Shown: piece by piece, positions 1 through 12,199 of the stretch
Layout: the number at the start of each line of letters is the position of its first letter
How positions within the stretch are numbered: the first letter of the stretch is position 1
DNA from: Periconia sp. R9002
Lineage: Eukaryota > Ascomycota > Dothideomycetes > Pleosporales > Periconiaceae
Length of the DNA: 64,000 nt
Direction of reading: 5' to 3'
Assembly (NCBI GenBank): GCA_023627715.1
Contig: JAMAHW010000014.1
Span: 434,001-498,000 of the forward strand
Notes under the pieces: model-generated
The model's input: the letters and a program-made list of their open reading frames with translations, nothing else
Told to the model about the DNA's origin: nothing
The model's database searches: none
Translations under genes and position numbers: made by a program

Positions 1-248
1 CAGCCATGCCTCCCCCGATAATAGGACAAGATGGAATGGCGGCGGCACCCATAGATGTTTTTGCACAAATGCCGCCGCCGCCGCCATCCATGATGCCATC
101 TGTACAGGGCATGGCTCAGGTAGATATCAATAGCATGGACCCTTTTGATGGATCGTTGGAATTTGCCCTTCCTGAGGACCTGTGGGGCGATTCGATATGG
201 AGCATGTTCAATAGCGGAGCCTCAGATCACCCGATGATGTATCAATAA
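1..248 (+). CDS. 3' end of a gene cut by the window edge; probable transcription-regulator C-terminus
   Basis: The frame is open from the first bases of the window and ends at TAA 246-248, so only about the last 80 residues are visible. They are rich in Met, Pro and Asp, with a run of prolines, and finish with an acidic-aromatic patch containing LPEDLWGDSIWSMFN. Tails of this kind are common at the C-termini of fungal Zn2Cys6 regulators, where they can act as activation segments, but no diagnostic domain lies inside the window. The ATG at position 6 is an internal Met, not a start. The next gene converges on this one from the opposite strand. The regulator assignment is inference from composition only. 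Confidence 0.5.
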   Translation, partial: AMPPPIIGQDGMAAAPIDVFAQMPPPPPSMMPSVQGMAQVDINSMDPFDGSLEFALPEDLWGDSIWSMFNSGASDHPMMYQ

Positions 249-842
249 GAATAGAAATGGATGTGTATGTATTTTCATGAATGTGACATTGATCTCCATG
301 CCCATTAAGATACCAGAGGCTACATATATATGTGCCGCCGCTGTCCTCGCCTAGTCTGTAAAGCCACCATCAAGCTCAGACTAGGCAGACCATGTCCATA
401 TGTGTGAAGACCAATAATAAGGAAAGTAAAAAGATAAGAGAGACATAGACCAATTCCCCATAGCCAATTTTCCTTGCCCCAAGACCTGCAAATGCCCATT
501 AAACACCCCGAAGTTCCTTTTCCGACAAAGGGAACAGGAAAGAGAAGGGTATCCCGCAAGCACCGACCGAATTCCTAGATGGAGAATCCCCCACGCCATG
601 AAGATATGAAAAAACTTTTCCTAGATATAAATCGAGATGAATCTAGGTAGAAGGATATGATGGTATCCCGAAGATGCGCATCCACAGGCGGCCAAGAACA
701 TGGCAAGATGCTCCACGGAACCGGATTGAGTGTCTCGAATGGAAAAACGAAAGGATTAAAGTAACCTTTGATGGTATGTTTTGTATCGCACATAGTGAGC
801 TATCTCCGTATGAGAGAAGATTTGGCTCGTAGTCTGCTGCCC
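249..842. other. intergenic, convergent 3' flanks
   Basis: Lies between two convergent genes. I see no open frame with coding character, no repeat and no RNA gene. Confidence 0.5.
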
Positions 843-2385
843 CTAGTCCTCAGCTTTGACTTTGGGGTAATCGTTCGAGCCCCAGTACTCAGGGTCCTGA
901 TGCTCCAAGGCATGCATGTTGTCCCACGCCGTTTGGCGAACAGAATGGTAGGGGACACCATACTCGTTCCTGTCGTATGGATTGCCAACGTGGAAGTTGG
1001 CTGGTTCATATTGATGATTTGCGCGATTGGCCCAGGCTGCCTGTTGCGTTCCAAGACCGACTGAGTTGTCGGTCGTGATTCCCGTAGAAGTTGAAGTGAG
1101 GGGGTTTCGAAGAACACCCCCGAACATCAGATCATCCTCTCGGTCGAATGGAAACATTTCTTGAAAGGACGAACCGTCACTACCATTGACAGAAGTATGC
1201 ATCTGATCCTGGGTGCCGAAAGTATTGCCTGCTCCGTCTGTGCGCTGAAATGCAGGGTCGACAACATTGCTGCCAGCGTATGTGGCATCGAATTGAAAGT
1301 TCCGAGCGAAATCTCCGCCAAACACAGCCTGGTTCGTGTCGACCATGTTGTGCATAGTCGGCTCAAGTGGCATTGCGATGTATCCGTTTGTGTCCGAGAC
1401 AGCAAAAGAATTGGCAAACTGATTGCTCAGATACGGCTGTTGCACCAATGAATCATCCTGCACAAACATGTCGCAAGGGGGCATTACATTGATATTTTGG
1501 ACGGCAGGAGCCGACTGACCGTGGGTATCTTCGTGAGGATCACGACCTGGGGAGGTCTCCGCATTTGCTACCGACGCAGCATCGACGTCCCCACCTGCTG
1601 GTTTGTAAGCACATTTCAAGGTGACAAGACACGTCTGAGTGGCTTTTCGGGCAGTCTCATGACGGCGACGTCTATCGGCCTTGGGCAAGTCACGATCTCC
1701 GCCATTGAAGTCAGACGGGTTCGCTACTTTGCTAGGCCAATTCATCTTGATCTTGGGGATCTGCGCGCCTTGCTCGTTGAGCCTAGAGTGGATCTTAAGG
1801 ATTGCTTGCTGCAATGCGCTAGCAGTGCAGTTCTGGCCAACCATCTGAGCTGCTTGATCAAAGGGGAGGCGGATATGATTCTCACCAGCCGCCCAGACAA
1901 GGCCCATCAGCGCCCGGGCAACGTCCTGGTCGTCCCACTGACGCAGGGCACCACGAGGCTTGCGAACTTTTCGAGGCTCACCATTCTTGTTGCGCTTTCG
2001 CTTCTTGCCGTGTTCCTCATACTCAGATTCGCTATCCTCTTTGGTCTTGTGCTTGCGGGATGTGTCTCCAAACAGAAGGGCATGGGTCTCAGGAGAAAAC
2101 GGCATACCTTCGAGCGGGGACTCAGGTCCCTGGGGAAGCTCTGTGGTTATCATGCAAATGATAATATCTCCATCGGTATCTTGGCTCGTGCTGAGGAGAG
2201 GCACTTGGTCGTTGTCCTGACCGGGAAGACGATCGATCCTCGTGGGCTGCAACAGGCGCTGACGGACGCGACGAGCAGTTTGCTAAACCAGGAAAATGTC
2301 AGTATATGTTCGATACAGTCATTTGGGGAGGTCCAAGGACAAGATTGGGTATACATACCCGAACGTTCCGTCGAAGAGCCCGCAT
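843..2385 (-). CDS. conserved fungal protein of unknown function, 488 aa, two exons
   Basis: Exons on the minus strand are 2385-2359 and 2282-843, separated by a 76-nt intron with a GTATGT donor, a CTGAC branch site and a TTTAG acceptor. The spliced frame starts MRALRRNVRQTARRVRQRL and is continuous to TAG. A basic stretch (KKRKRNKNGEPRKVRKPRG, a likely nuclear signal) precedes a conserved block at about residues 119-185 containing WDDQDVARALMGLVWAAGEN and TASALQQAILK. Blocks of this type recur in filamentous fungal hypothetical proteins and look like a small helical DNA-binding-type fold, but I do not know a function. The remaining 300 residues are low in structure and rich in Asn, Asp, Gln and Met, as in activation regions. 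The short first exon is inferred from splice signals; an internal ATG at 2153 is the alternative start. A nuclear regulatory role is inference. Confidence 0.7.
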
Positions 2386-3802
2386 GGTTGTGTGGGTGAT
2401 CGTGTGTGAACAAGGAGATGACAAGATGGACAATAAAGGATCTGGAAGGCCTGAATGGAAAGTTAGAGACGGGAGTGAGAATTTCGGAGAGGGAAGGAAT
2501 GGAATATGAAGTGGTAGGAGAGAAGGAGGGCGGGGTGGGGTGCTGCCTGATGTTGTGCCGAGACAGCAGCAGAACAGGCGGTGTCCATGACAGCGACAGC
2601 AATGCGGGTGATGGTGTAACGCTCGAGGAGAGTGACAGAGGGGATCGACGACGGAGGACACACAAATTCTCGTAGAATCAGAGTAGAGCCGGGCATGAAC
2701 TTACCGTTGGTGGGGACGATGTGGGCGTGATGGTCACCAAGACGGCAACAAGGACGTCGTTGATAGGGTGGAAGTGACTATCAATTCAATGAAGAAATTG
2801 GGTGATCCGGGGAATCTAGGGCAGCCGACCGAGCCAACGGGCAAGTTGCGTGGTCCGAGTGGAAGAGTTGGTAGTAGCAAGTAGGCAATCCGTCTACTAG
2901 CGCCGTTGATACGACGACGAAAGTAGCAAGACGGTCTGAATGTCGTGCAAGCAAATGAGGACGACAGAAACCATGCGGTTGGGATTGCCGTCGATCAGCG
3001 TTGTAGATATGACGAAAGTAGCAGGGCGGGAAGGACTGTGCAAGCAAAGAGGGAAGAAGGGAGCTTGAAGACGCCTTGGGGGAATCTATATAGATATTTC
3101 TGACCCAGCGTTTGCCAGCAGGGATATCATACCACGCTGCAAAATCGCCACCTGCCTCTAGCGCTCACTATTGTCCCAAATCGAGCGTGAAGGAGAATAA
3201 TAGTAAAAGATTGAGGTAGCTTATGCAGGGTGGCTCGGGCGCCGGCAATAGTCTTGTAATTGAGGGCGGGGTAGGTCGACGACGACAATACCAAAGGTAA
3301 TATCAGTCGGTTTGACAAAAATCCTTGTTGGGGCGACGAGAGGATGCCGCACGGCCGCAACCCTGATGATGGGCTGTCTAACGCGGTTGTATTGTTGTGT
3401 TGACAATAGTGGTGGACTGTTCGTACTCTCAATAAGCTTCAATGACCGGGGAATGATTGGTGGCAGACCGAGAAAGGGTAACGCACTGGAGGCCCTTGAG
3501 GATGGAATAGATGGCCAACGTGATAGCAACAGGTGTGTCCTTCTTGTGGGTCCGTCTTCAGCTTTCTGTTTGAGCCCCCTTCAACGTCAGCCATCTCTAT
3601 CCCTGACCCTGCATGCCTGGCTCTGCATGTCTTGAAATACTTGACCAGCAAAGGGACCTGCGCTTCGATGCATCCGGTGACAGCAGTTTCACAACGTATG
3701 GCGCAGTGAATTGACACCACCCCAAACCTTGCTCCTTGTTCTCTTCCAGGATCTCTGCTCAATTGACCGGAAGATGGGGTTGGCGTATGTGGTTGTCTGC
3801 TA

Positions 3803-3810
3803 TCACGTGA
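3803..3810. promoter_or_regulatory. CACGTG E-box palindrome
   Basis: TCACGTGA inside the wider string TATCACGTGACGC. The flanks match the E-box upstream of the 47.1-47.8 kb gene (TATCACGTGACTT). Palindromes of this kind bind Cbf1/USF-type bHLH factors. No gene start is close by, so its role here is unknown. Confidence 0.3.
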
Positions 3811-3999
3811 CGCACCATTCACCGAAGAAGGATCGATGCTGAAATTAGCCCAAGCCTGACGCGAAACGCTACGATTCTGCAATAAGAGCATATCCTAGTG
3901 TCTCGCACTCCGGCTGTGGGCGAATATAAACCATCGGCCTCTTCAGATTAATAGAAGACTGTATCGTGAGCCTTGGTTTGTTTCACTTGAGCAGACTCC

Positions 4000-4059
4000 G
4001 TCGATGTCCTTGTCGATGTCCTCGTTGATATCCTCGTCGGTACTCTCGTCAATATTCTC
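4000..4059 (+). repeat. 12-bp degenerate tandem repeat, five copies
   Basis: Five consecutive 12-mers based on GTCGATGTCCTC, drifting by one to four changes per copy from left to right. The 12-bp period keeps a reading frame open (a Val-Asp-Val-Leu-like repeat), but there is no gene structure around it. Confidence 0.75.
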
Positions 4060-7000
4060 GCCGGGAAAAAAATTCGCTCATTGAAGCGTCCTGACGATGA
4101 AATGTGAGCAAAAAGAGCATTTAATCTCGTCTAAACGCGATCTAGTAAGTTGAAGCGCGCCGGGGGCTCGCATCGCTGCGTCAAGCTCCATTATCTATTG
4201 TGCTGATCCATTCTGGAATACCGAAAATCTAGTGTGAAAAGGAACATAGCCGAGTGACTTCGTCCCTCGCTGAAGGGGTTCAACATCGTATGTAGATCTG
4301 CATGGTTTCGCAGCCCGCAGTCGACGGGTTCGTTCGTATAATGAGATTCTTGGGCGGTCTGGTATTCAATCAAGTTGGCATTTGATTGAAGTTGCTTTGT
4401 TCCAGAAAGGAGTAATTATTCTCGGAAATTCGATGGGGTCAGTCAGAGCCTCGTCACCTAAATCAGTACTGTGAAACTTGAATCTGGAGCGGTGAGGTGG
4501 TGATTTCCATTTCAAAGACTGAAGAAATCCGAGATGTCGATGAAACCAATGGATTCCGTACAGAGAATGAGGGAAAGGTATCAAAAAAGGCCGGGAAAGG
4601 ACGGTGGCCTAAACTCATAAGACTGGATCTGTAAAAAATAGAGGATTCGCATAGAAAGCTAAACAAATGTAGTAAATATAGAATGAAGATAGAAATCATT
4701 TACAGACATTCCGCTGAATAGATATGAAGAATAGTGAACCAATAAGGCGTGAACGCGGTGCACACAGAAGTAGACAAGATCCTCTCACTTGGGAGACGCG
4801 CAGCACAACGCGAATCGGCAAAGGTCCAGATTAAGTTCAAGGCAGAACAATAAGATAAAGGTGATAAGTACAAGAGCCTGGCACATAAAGAATTCGTTCC
4901 TAACCTATCTGTAAGCTGTAGTAAGCATTTTCTATCACATCCTTCCAGTTAGTAGCCTACTAGGATTTTTTATAGTAGGACTTGGCATTTTTAGTGCCTG
5001 TAATACGTACTAAAAAAGCGGTGTGTACGTATACAGGATATGCTTTACTGTGAATGTTTGAATCTCTTTATTAGCTCTTTCGGTCATTGGTGTCGTCTTG
5101 GTTGGTGGTGGAAGGGTGACTTGATGTCTCAAGCCATGCTAGGCGTAGCCGACAAGATTGTGAAAAAGCAGCCGGAGAACAGACCGAAGAAGCCTTGAAT
5201 GCGAGTTGATTGGCAGAGCTTGATGAATTTTCAGCGCCCGCAGAGTTTATTATGTGTTTGAAGAGCCGAACGAGAAGTCGAACCGGTATGTGTGTTGTCC
5301 CTCGGTGGTGATGTGTGACGGTCATGTCTTGCCAGTGGGATAGCGTATGGCGCATTGTAACAACATCTTCGAACGTAGAACTCGTATTGGAGAATGAGGA
5401 GGCGTCGCAGCGAGGAGACAAGGGGGCTGAGTGTCATGGGTGGAGGATATGGAACTGCCCAGGCTGAAGATGTGGTAACAGCGTGATCGCCTGGGGTGGG
5501 TCTCGATTCATCGGGCTTCGATCGACCGGATGCCATTTGGTTCTTATGTATACTCTTAGTAAAAATCAAAATCGGGGATTGCAATAAGCCACTGGGGTTT
5601 TTCAAAATGGCACACGATGTGGCATCCCCATACTTAGCAACTTTGGACCTGGAGTATGACCCAAACGAAATAAAGGCCGTGATAAAAGGTTTTTATAGCA
5701 TCCGATCAGAAAGAAGGGTAGATAGCCCTGGGAGTGTATTATAGCCTACCATTAGGAGATGCGTTCGATGAGCTGTGCACAAAGGAACATAACCGGGGTA
5801 ATCCACTCAGGAGCCATGATGAGTTTTGGGCGCAGAACCACCATCCAGACGGCCAAAGGAGGTTGTTCTGCAACTGAAATTCTGTCGTGTCCATGGCGGC
5901 CTTGAAGCTCCGTGGGATGTAGGAGTGTAAGGCATGAAAGGGAAGTCCCCAGCCTGTGTGAGAGAGAGAGAGCGGCGAGAAAGGAGCTGAAGCGAAGTGG
6001 AGAAACACGCCCCATGGGAGTGATGAATTTGTGGGGGAAGGAAAGGGTGAAGAAGGTAGAGCAGGAGAGAGTAGTTGGCTCAAGAGGCGGAGGAAAGAGC
6101 TGATATGCAGCCAGGGGGATGACGACAGCGGCAACAGTAGCGAGCAGCATACCCAAAGCCAGGAGGGGAAGGGCAGGGAAGGAGTAGGGAAGTTGGCAAG
6201 CGCACTGCGATACGAAAGAAGTTTACTAACCTTTGGTGTGTGTTTAGTGAGAGTGCTCTCCACCACCACAGTACCACCGTGTGCCCATCGTGGAAGCCGT
6301 ATTCAGTGACACATAGGTAGATGTATCAGGAGGAAGGACACCAAGACGCTGCCACAAGACCTCTGTTGCTTTGATGACCGAGATGGCTATGGGGAAGGTG
6401 AGGTGTGGAAGGGTTGTGGAGCAGGAAGGAAGGTGGGTGGGTGGGTGAGTAGGAGAGAGAGGGAAGGAGGGAAGAGGGAAAGTGGGAATGGATTCTGGCG
6501 GCAAACAACAAGAAATGTAAAGGTGACTTCACGGCGCTATTGCTACCAGTTGTGCGTGAGCGTTTGGTTGTGAGGAAATAAATTGCCTAGTGCTACGTTA
6601 TGCTATCCTATCATTCTATCTCTTAGGCTGCTCATTAGCCTAAGTTTCGCTGAAGGGAAGGCCTTCGCAGGATGAAGAACTGCAAGGCATAATAGAGATG
6701 TTGACGACCTGCTTCATGCCATCGTTGTGATGCCGGGTCATGGCAAACCAATGCAATGGACATGCAGATGTGGGGCGTTGATCGAAACCCCCTTTCAACC
6801 CCAGGAAAGACACGGTGCTCCTGTTCCCGGTGGCCTTCTTCAACTGCTACAAATGGCCGCTTGAGAAGCTCACCACGACGGAACATTGGTGTTGTTGAGG
6901 GACTAAAGGCGCACGCGTGGCGTCGGGGCCGGTGGGGCGGCGGTAACTTTGCCCCTGTCTGCCAGCTGAAACTCCCCTGCATTCCAAAGCTTAATGCAAC

Positions 7001-8280
7001 CTCATCGATATCCAGGAGACGTTGAAGCTCGTCTTCATCTCTACAACCTCAGCACTCTGCCATCAGCTCTTCATGCTGGGTTGCTGTGTGGCGCGTTCCA
7101 AGACTGGTTGCGTGTAGGTATATCAACACATGGTCCGTGTGCCCGTGGTGATGGGCTACGAAATCCCCTCGCCGGCGAGCCATGGTTTCTCCACCCAACA
7201 CCCGACGCCCTCACCACACCCACACCCATACACAACCCACGTCCAAGTCGTCACTCCATCTCTGCTTGGTTGTGTGATTGCTCTCGAGCTCGAGTACCTT
7301 CTCGTGCGCCTTTCCCATCGGTACATCGGCCTGCTGGGTTTCGATCATGGCGGGCTGTCCAGCCCCAATACCAAAGGTAAATATTTACCCTCCCTTCCCC
7401 CACACCCTGCCACAAGCTCCCTGCCAAGGAGATTTTTTTTCGAGAGACAGCATCGCCACTGCTTGTCGTGTTTTGTTTCTTTTGCGTTTGTTCGATTTTG
7501 CGCTGCCGAAGCCTATGTCGCGGCTTCCGAGTCTGACCAGACGGGCGCAACACCTCGACAGCTCACACGAAGAGTATGGCCTTCAAAAGATCATATCTTC
7601 AGAGAAGATCCGAGAAATACGCACAGAGAGTGTCTATATTATGAACACTGAGGCCTGTTGAGCGGCTTCCTGGGATTCCTGTTGGCGCAGGACACCCCAC
7701 GGTCTATCCTGCACCACGGGCGACAACTTGTTCTGATCGAAGATCCCGTACGACGATGCGCCTTACAAAACTCAAAGGATTTTTGGATCGTTGTTGAGGT
7801 TGCAGGTTGCCGACAACTGCGAAGGTTCTTCCGTTTCCAGAAATATGATCTCTGGGGTTTGCATGCTCTCATTGGAAACACCAATGCCATTGATACCATC
7901 ATGGAGACAGTATGGTTTGGACTAATATGATGTAGACATGCCGCGGCCATTCTCGAGTTTGACTCAAGAGGTCTGACCAGCAAAAAATTCCATCACGGAG
8001 GCGATGTCAGGACAAGCTGGAATATCCCAAGTCGACACCGGACGGACGTCCGCGCATAGTGATGACCGAAGAAACATGCCGATCGGAATAGGCTGCAAGC
8101 GATAATTGTGACACATTGATTGTACATCGTACCACGCATTAATCGCGCGTTGGGCCGAAACCTCGGACGGTTATCCACATGCGCAACTATCGCAACCTTC
8201 GACATGGCTGGAATTGTCAAGTTTGGCGTCGCAGCAGCAATCAGACATCGGACATTTGGTAACCAAAAATACGTTGTGTA

Positions 8281-8368
8281 TCGTCGCAAAGTATTGGATT
8301 ACTTGCGGTATCGACACATATGAAATGTCACAATAACGTCCCCGGCCAAGACGTACACACGGGTAAAT
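8281..8368 (+). repeat. diverged direct repeat, copy A
   Basis: Aligns by eye, with one single-base gap, to 11396-11482; about three quarters of positions match, including unbroken GCGGTATCGAC and an almost identical CGGCCARGACG segment near the right end. Many of the differences are transitions (C/T or G/A). Copies lie in the same orientation 3.1 kb apart. Confidence 0.65.
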
Positions 8369-10724
8369 CGTGGCGCATATTTGGAAATATCAACTCAGGA
8401 ATCTCGATGACATCGGTACCACCCTTGGTTGATGATATAGACTGATATTGCACAGACGGTCTGGGCTCATCGGAGCGAGGATATTCACAATGGATGAGCC
8501 ATAGTATCTGGCTGTTCCGATCGGAATACGTGGTCAGACCGTTTCCACTGGGAAAATGTGCTTCAACTGAATGTTTCGTTGTTCCCGAGTAGTTTCACCC
8601 GCACTGTGCGAAGGGTGTAATCTGAATCGGATATTGCCCTGGTTACTAATCGCGAAAGTTTCTGAGAATGAGGGTTACAGGAGAAGAACGATGCCAACTA
8701 TTCGTAGGCTCATGATCCTTTTGCGGGCACCCTGGATGATCCAAACGATGTCATGTTGATTCGATCGATGCTCGGCCATACACAATTCCCTTCGGCTTTC
8801 TTCCGTCTCTTGTCCGAGGAATGTGTTATCCTTTGGTACCGGCTTGCCATTTGGCGGTGCAGGGACTAGCATGGATTGCCTCTTCGACATGTCGTATTTT
8901 GAATACTACTGATCGCGGCTGCGGACTGATTCCAACCAGGATGTTTTCAGATCTTCAAACCTGGGGATTCTCGGATCATAAATGACGATTTGATTGAGGG
9001 TGTCTTCAATTGGTGGTTTTGCTGCTGCTACGACAAGTCGCCGTTCACAGTCCAACGAATAGTGCCTTATTGCTCTTGCCGTCTCTACGTGTGCATATCA
9101 TCAGACCCTTTGCTGGTAAGTATGCCATGATGTAGATTTCGAAATTTCTAGGTTGGCAATGATGACAGACAGTGGTCTTTTGACCTTGTCAGCAGATACT
9201 GCGTATAGCACCCGGGGGTTTACCCCCTTCTGGGTTCATTGTGCGATAAAATCACAAATGTCTGAGCCACATGGGGCCAACTTTTTGTGAGATATGTGTT
9301 TAGAAGCAAAGTGCTGATTCTTGCCACAGACAGAAGGAAAACCGTATGGACCTGTTGCATGCCTTCCTTTACGACGTAGCAAGAGATAGTATTGGACATG
9401 AGTGCGTCGCTGAGGGGAATGGAGCGCCATATTGCGACCTTTGTATCATGATGGCGTGGTACGAATACATGGCTAGCCTTGAATGACCATGCAACAATAC
9501 AAGTTGGTAACGCCAATAAAACGACGAACCGCTGCTCTAGAGAGTGTATTGCATGCGAAGCCTGGACTTGTTTATCCAGGAGGCGTTGAGGATCGTGCAT
9601 GGGTTTCTGGTCATGGATTTCGATTTTTCGGCGCCTAGTCTCGATTCGAAGGATTCAGTATTCGCCATCGCGTCGGCGTAGCGAAAGATGATTATCAAAG
9701 TGGAATGCATCGCCGTATGATCGAAAGAGAGGACGATCGTTTGCTGTTGAGGCTCCGGATCGTGGGCTTGCGTGCAGCGCAGAGTGTAAAGCATGGGAGC
9801 ATCACCGTATCACGGCCCAGTCTGCATGAAGTTGCCCGCATACCTGTCAGGGTTAGTCAAGACGCAGTTTCTAAGGAAATGCGATGGGTGAACCACACAA
9901 GCATCCTGCCGATTGCCTGCCGCAAGAAGATGGCAATGAGAACCGCCCCGCCGCCAGTGTTCAAGAGTCCGGAGCATGGCTCATCAGCACCGCATGTACC
10001 TTTTTCACCGCGCAAGCATGATTCGATCGGGTTGCCTGTGCAAAAATACCCCGTGTGCAGTAAGCAGAGCGAGAGCAGAAAGTAGGCCGGGGTGGTGAAT
10101 GGCACGGAGCCGGGTCGCAGCAACTCCACCGCAGACTGTGGCATCTTTCACTCTGTCAGGCAGACTGCGTATTTCGATGCAGATTAAGGTCGGCTTGAGC
10201 CCGCACTCAAAATCTGTATGCCCGCAATGGTGCCAATCTTCATGGTGCGTTGAGGGTGTGGGGTGGTTTCATGCGAATGGCAAGAGGTGTTGAGAGGCCA
10301 GGAAGACAGAACACCGCCTGTGCCACTTGGCCCCGCTCAACTCCCAGAGCTCCTCATACTGCTCATGGGAGTGCTGCCGCTATTGTAGCAACTCATGCGC
10401 ACCTATCTCGCCGCAGGGCTACATGCACGTAAATCAGAGCAATCTGTTCTTCTCCTGAACAGTTTCAACCTGAAGTGGCATTGCGGACGCAGAGATCTTG
10501 GACCCGGCAGGGGGTATCATCATGCAAACGTTCCACTATGCACGCAAGCTGCCACAAACGAAACCACTCTCCACCTAGTAGTCTTCAGCCGCATTTGGAT
10601 CAAGAAATATGTGGTGGCTGTAGCAGGACACTCCTCCCCTTGGCAGAAAATCCAGGGGATCGTGTGCGGGATGGGGTATCGACGGCAATATAGCATTCCT
10701 CAAATAACGGGAGAAGTGGAATTC

Positions 10725-10772
10725 ATTGCCCTGCTGCAAACCAAATGCATTGCCCTACTGCAAACCAAATAC
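10725..10772 (+). repeat. 24-bp tandem duplication
   Basis: Two adjacent 24-mers starting ATTGCCCTGCTGCAAACCAA; they differ at two positions, both G/A transitions. Recent local duplication with no coding context that I can see. Confidence 0.7.
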
Positions 10773-11138
10773 ATGCCAGGATGTTGTCATGGTAGGCAAA
10801 CTTGGCCAATCACTGAAAGGCTCGCTACGAAGAGGCAGAGGGCGGAGATGGCATATCCTACCATAGATGTATGGTGGGGGATATTGTCTTTGCGGCCTTT
10901 GTCAAGACGGCGAGGGCAGAGTGGGCAGCGGCTAGGGCTGTAGGAAGGGGAGGGGGGTGGTGGTGGTGGGCGTATTGTGTCACCTCCTGCCTTTGCCTAA
11001 GGTAAACACGACTTACCTAGTGGCTAGCAGTAAGCCATGTCCGGTCACCCTCCCTCTACCTTATGCCTATACAACATTTAAAGGGTACTATATAATATGT
11101 TTTGTTAGCACTCATTCCCATCACCTCATCGGGTTTGG

Positions 11139-11222
11139 CACCCCGGTGGGGTGGTGCAGTGGGAATATTCGCTAACTTCTTCTGTAGGTCTCAAGTTCGA
11201 ATCGCGGTATTAGTCTTTTTTT
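11139..11222 (+). other. tRNA-like Pol III element (SINE head or tRNA pseudogene)
   Basis: An A-box-like string TGGTGCAGTGG (11152-11162) is followed 31 bases later by a B-box-like AGTTCGAATCG (11194-11204), and a T7 run at 11216-11222 would stop Pol III. A perfect hairpin CACCCC-GGT-GGGGTG sits at 11139-11153. The T stem and acceptor stem do not pair well and the anticodon loop is unclear (CTT possible), so this is not a working tRNA gene. Fungal SINEs begin with such decayed tRNA heads; a plain tRNA pseudogene is the alternative. Confidence 0.4.
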
Positions 11223-11395
11223 GCACTTTTTTTGCAATATTTTTCATTCAGAAAACGCGAATGGTGATCGTCTATCATCTGAATCAATGTTGACTGTCAT
11301 TCGAACAGTTTGTATGGAGTTTTCTTATGGATATACTTTCTTCCATACTCTATTTCAAACCCTTCCTTACAAGGAATGATGAAAAGTATAATGGA

Positions 11396-11482
11396 TCATT
11401 GCAGGGTATTGTAATACTCGCGGTATCGACGCAGGCAATATTCACAGTAACATCCTCGGCCAGGACGGACACACTGGTAAAT
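11396..11482 (+). repeat. diverged direct repeat, copy B
   Basis: Partner of the copy at 8281-8368; see that entry. It lies about 170 bp downstream of the tRNA-like element. Confidence 0.65.
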
Positions 11483-12199
11483 TTTGTTACACGATGTTTA
11501 CCAGAAAAAGATGCTTAAATGTACACATAAGCTTGTCACTAATCAAGCGAGTCAAGTAGGAACAGAAGACTCCTGAAATATAGGAGGGAAGAAGCTACTC
11601 TATGGCGCTTTTCAACGTCTGACCATCCATCTATACATTATGGGTTTTGGCTGAGCTTGGAACAGGGTGTCAAGCGCACTTTTTATTTTGAAATACTACT
11701 GTTACATATCCTCTCAACTTGCTTTTGAATTTTCATCTACATTTCAATTCCTGTCAAAAGTCATTCCAAGGATGCGCCAATTATGATTTACATGAATTTT
11801 CATCGGAATATGCTCCAACTGAACGGGAGGCTTTAGTACATGTTACTCACAGTTCTCATCCCTGCTCAAGCTTGAATACGAGGACCGTTGCATTGATTGT
11901 TGTTCTGCCACGCGATTTGATGATGTGGGACAGGGATGGAAGCTCCGGCAATTAAACGGAAACTAGCAGGGATGCAATATTTCCAGGTTCCTGGGCGTAT
12001 ATGACGCCACGGCAAATGGAATTGGATCCTGCCAACTCCCATCGTGTTTATTTGTTCCTGATCTTCCGCCCCATCTCTTTTCCCTCCCCTTACGCGCGTT
12101 CTTTTGCTCCCCACACCAACTATTTTGTATTAGACAAAACAATCGGTCCGCATCTTTACCATCTCTTCCCTGCCAGCGCGCTATTTCACGCATAGGGCC

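Larger units (their letters stand above)
2386..7657. other. gene-poor region, left half
   Basis: About 5.3 kb without a gene I can support. Short open frames occur, for example minus 5231-5536, plus 5608-5744 and minus 5752-6269, but none has a recognisable domain or convincing splice context. The minus strand between 5.9 and 6.5 kb is strongly pyrimidine-rich, which creates long open frames of Ser, Pro and Leu by composition. TCACGTGA (CACGTG core) occurs at 3803-3810. A short 12-bp tandem repeat is listed separately. The segment may contain the promoter of the 843-2385 gene and small transcripts that sequence alone does not reveal. Confidence 0.45.
7658..12199. other. gene-poor region, right half, with degenerate repeats
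   Basis: About 4.5 kb with no supportable protein gene. Frames are short and interrupted on both strands. The region carries two diverged direct copies of an 88-bp segment (8281-8368 and 11396-11482), a second short shared string (TATTTTG-AATACTACTG near 8896 and 11685), a 24-bp tandem duplication, and a tRNA-like element with a T-run. I read this as decayed repeat DNA, possibly mutated by repeat-induced point mutation, but cannot name the parent transposon. The last 300 bases contain the promoter of the gene at 12200. Confidence 0.45.

Noticed and set aside
1497..2399. 300-codon open frame on the plus strand
   Set aside because: It is antisense to the spliced 843-2385 minus gene, which has clean splice sites and a recognisable conserved block; the plus frame has no domain.
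5739..6269. 176-codon minus-strand frame rich in Leu, Ser and Pro
   Set aside because: Falls in a long CT-rich tract that keeps several frames open; no domain or reliable splice context.
10395..10943. 182-codon plus-strand frame
   Set aside because: Mixed composition with a tandem duplication inside; no domain, and it sits in decayed repeat DNA.
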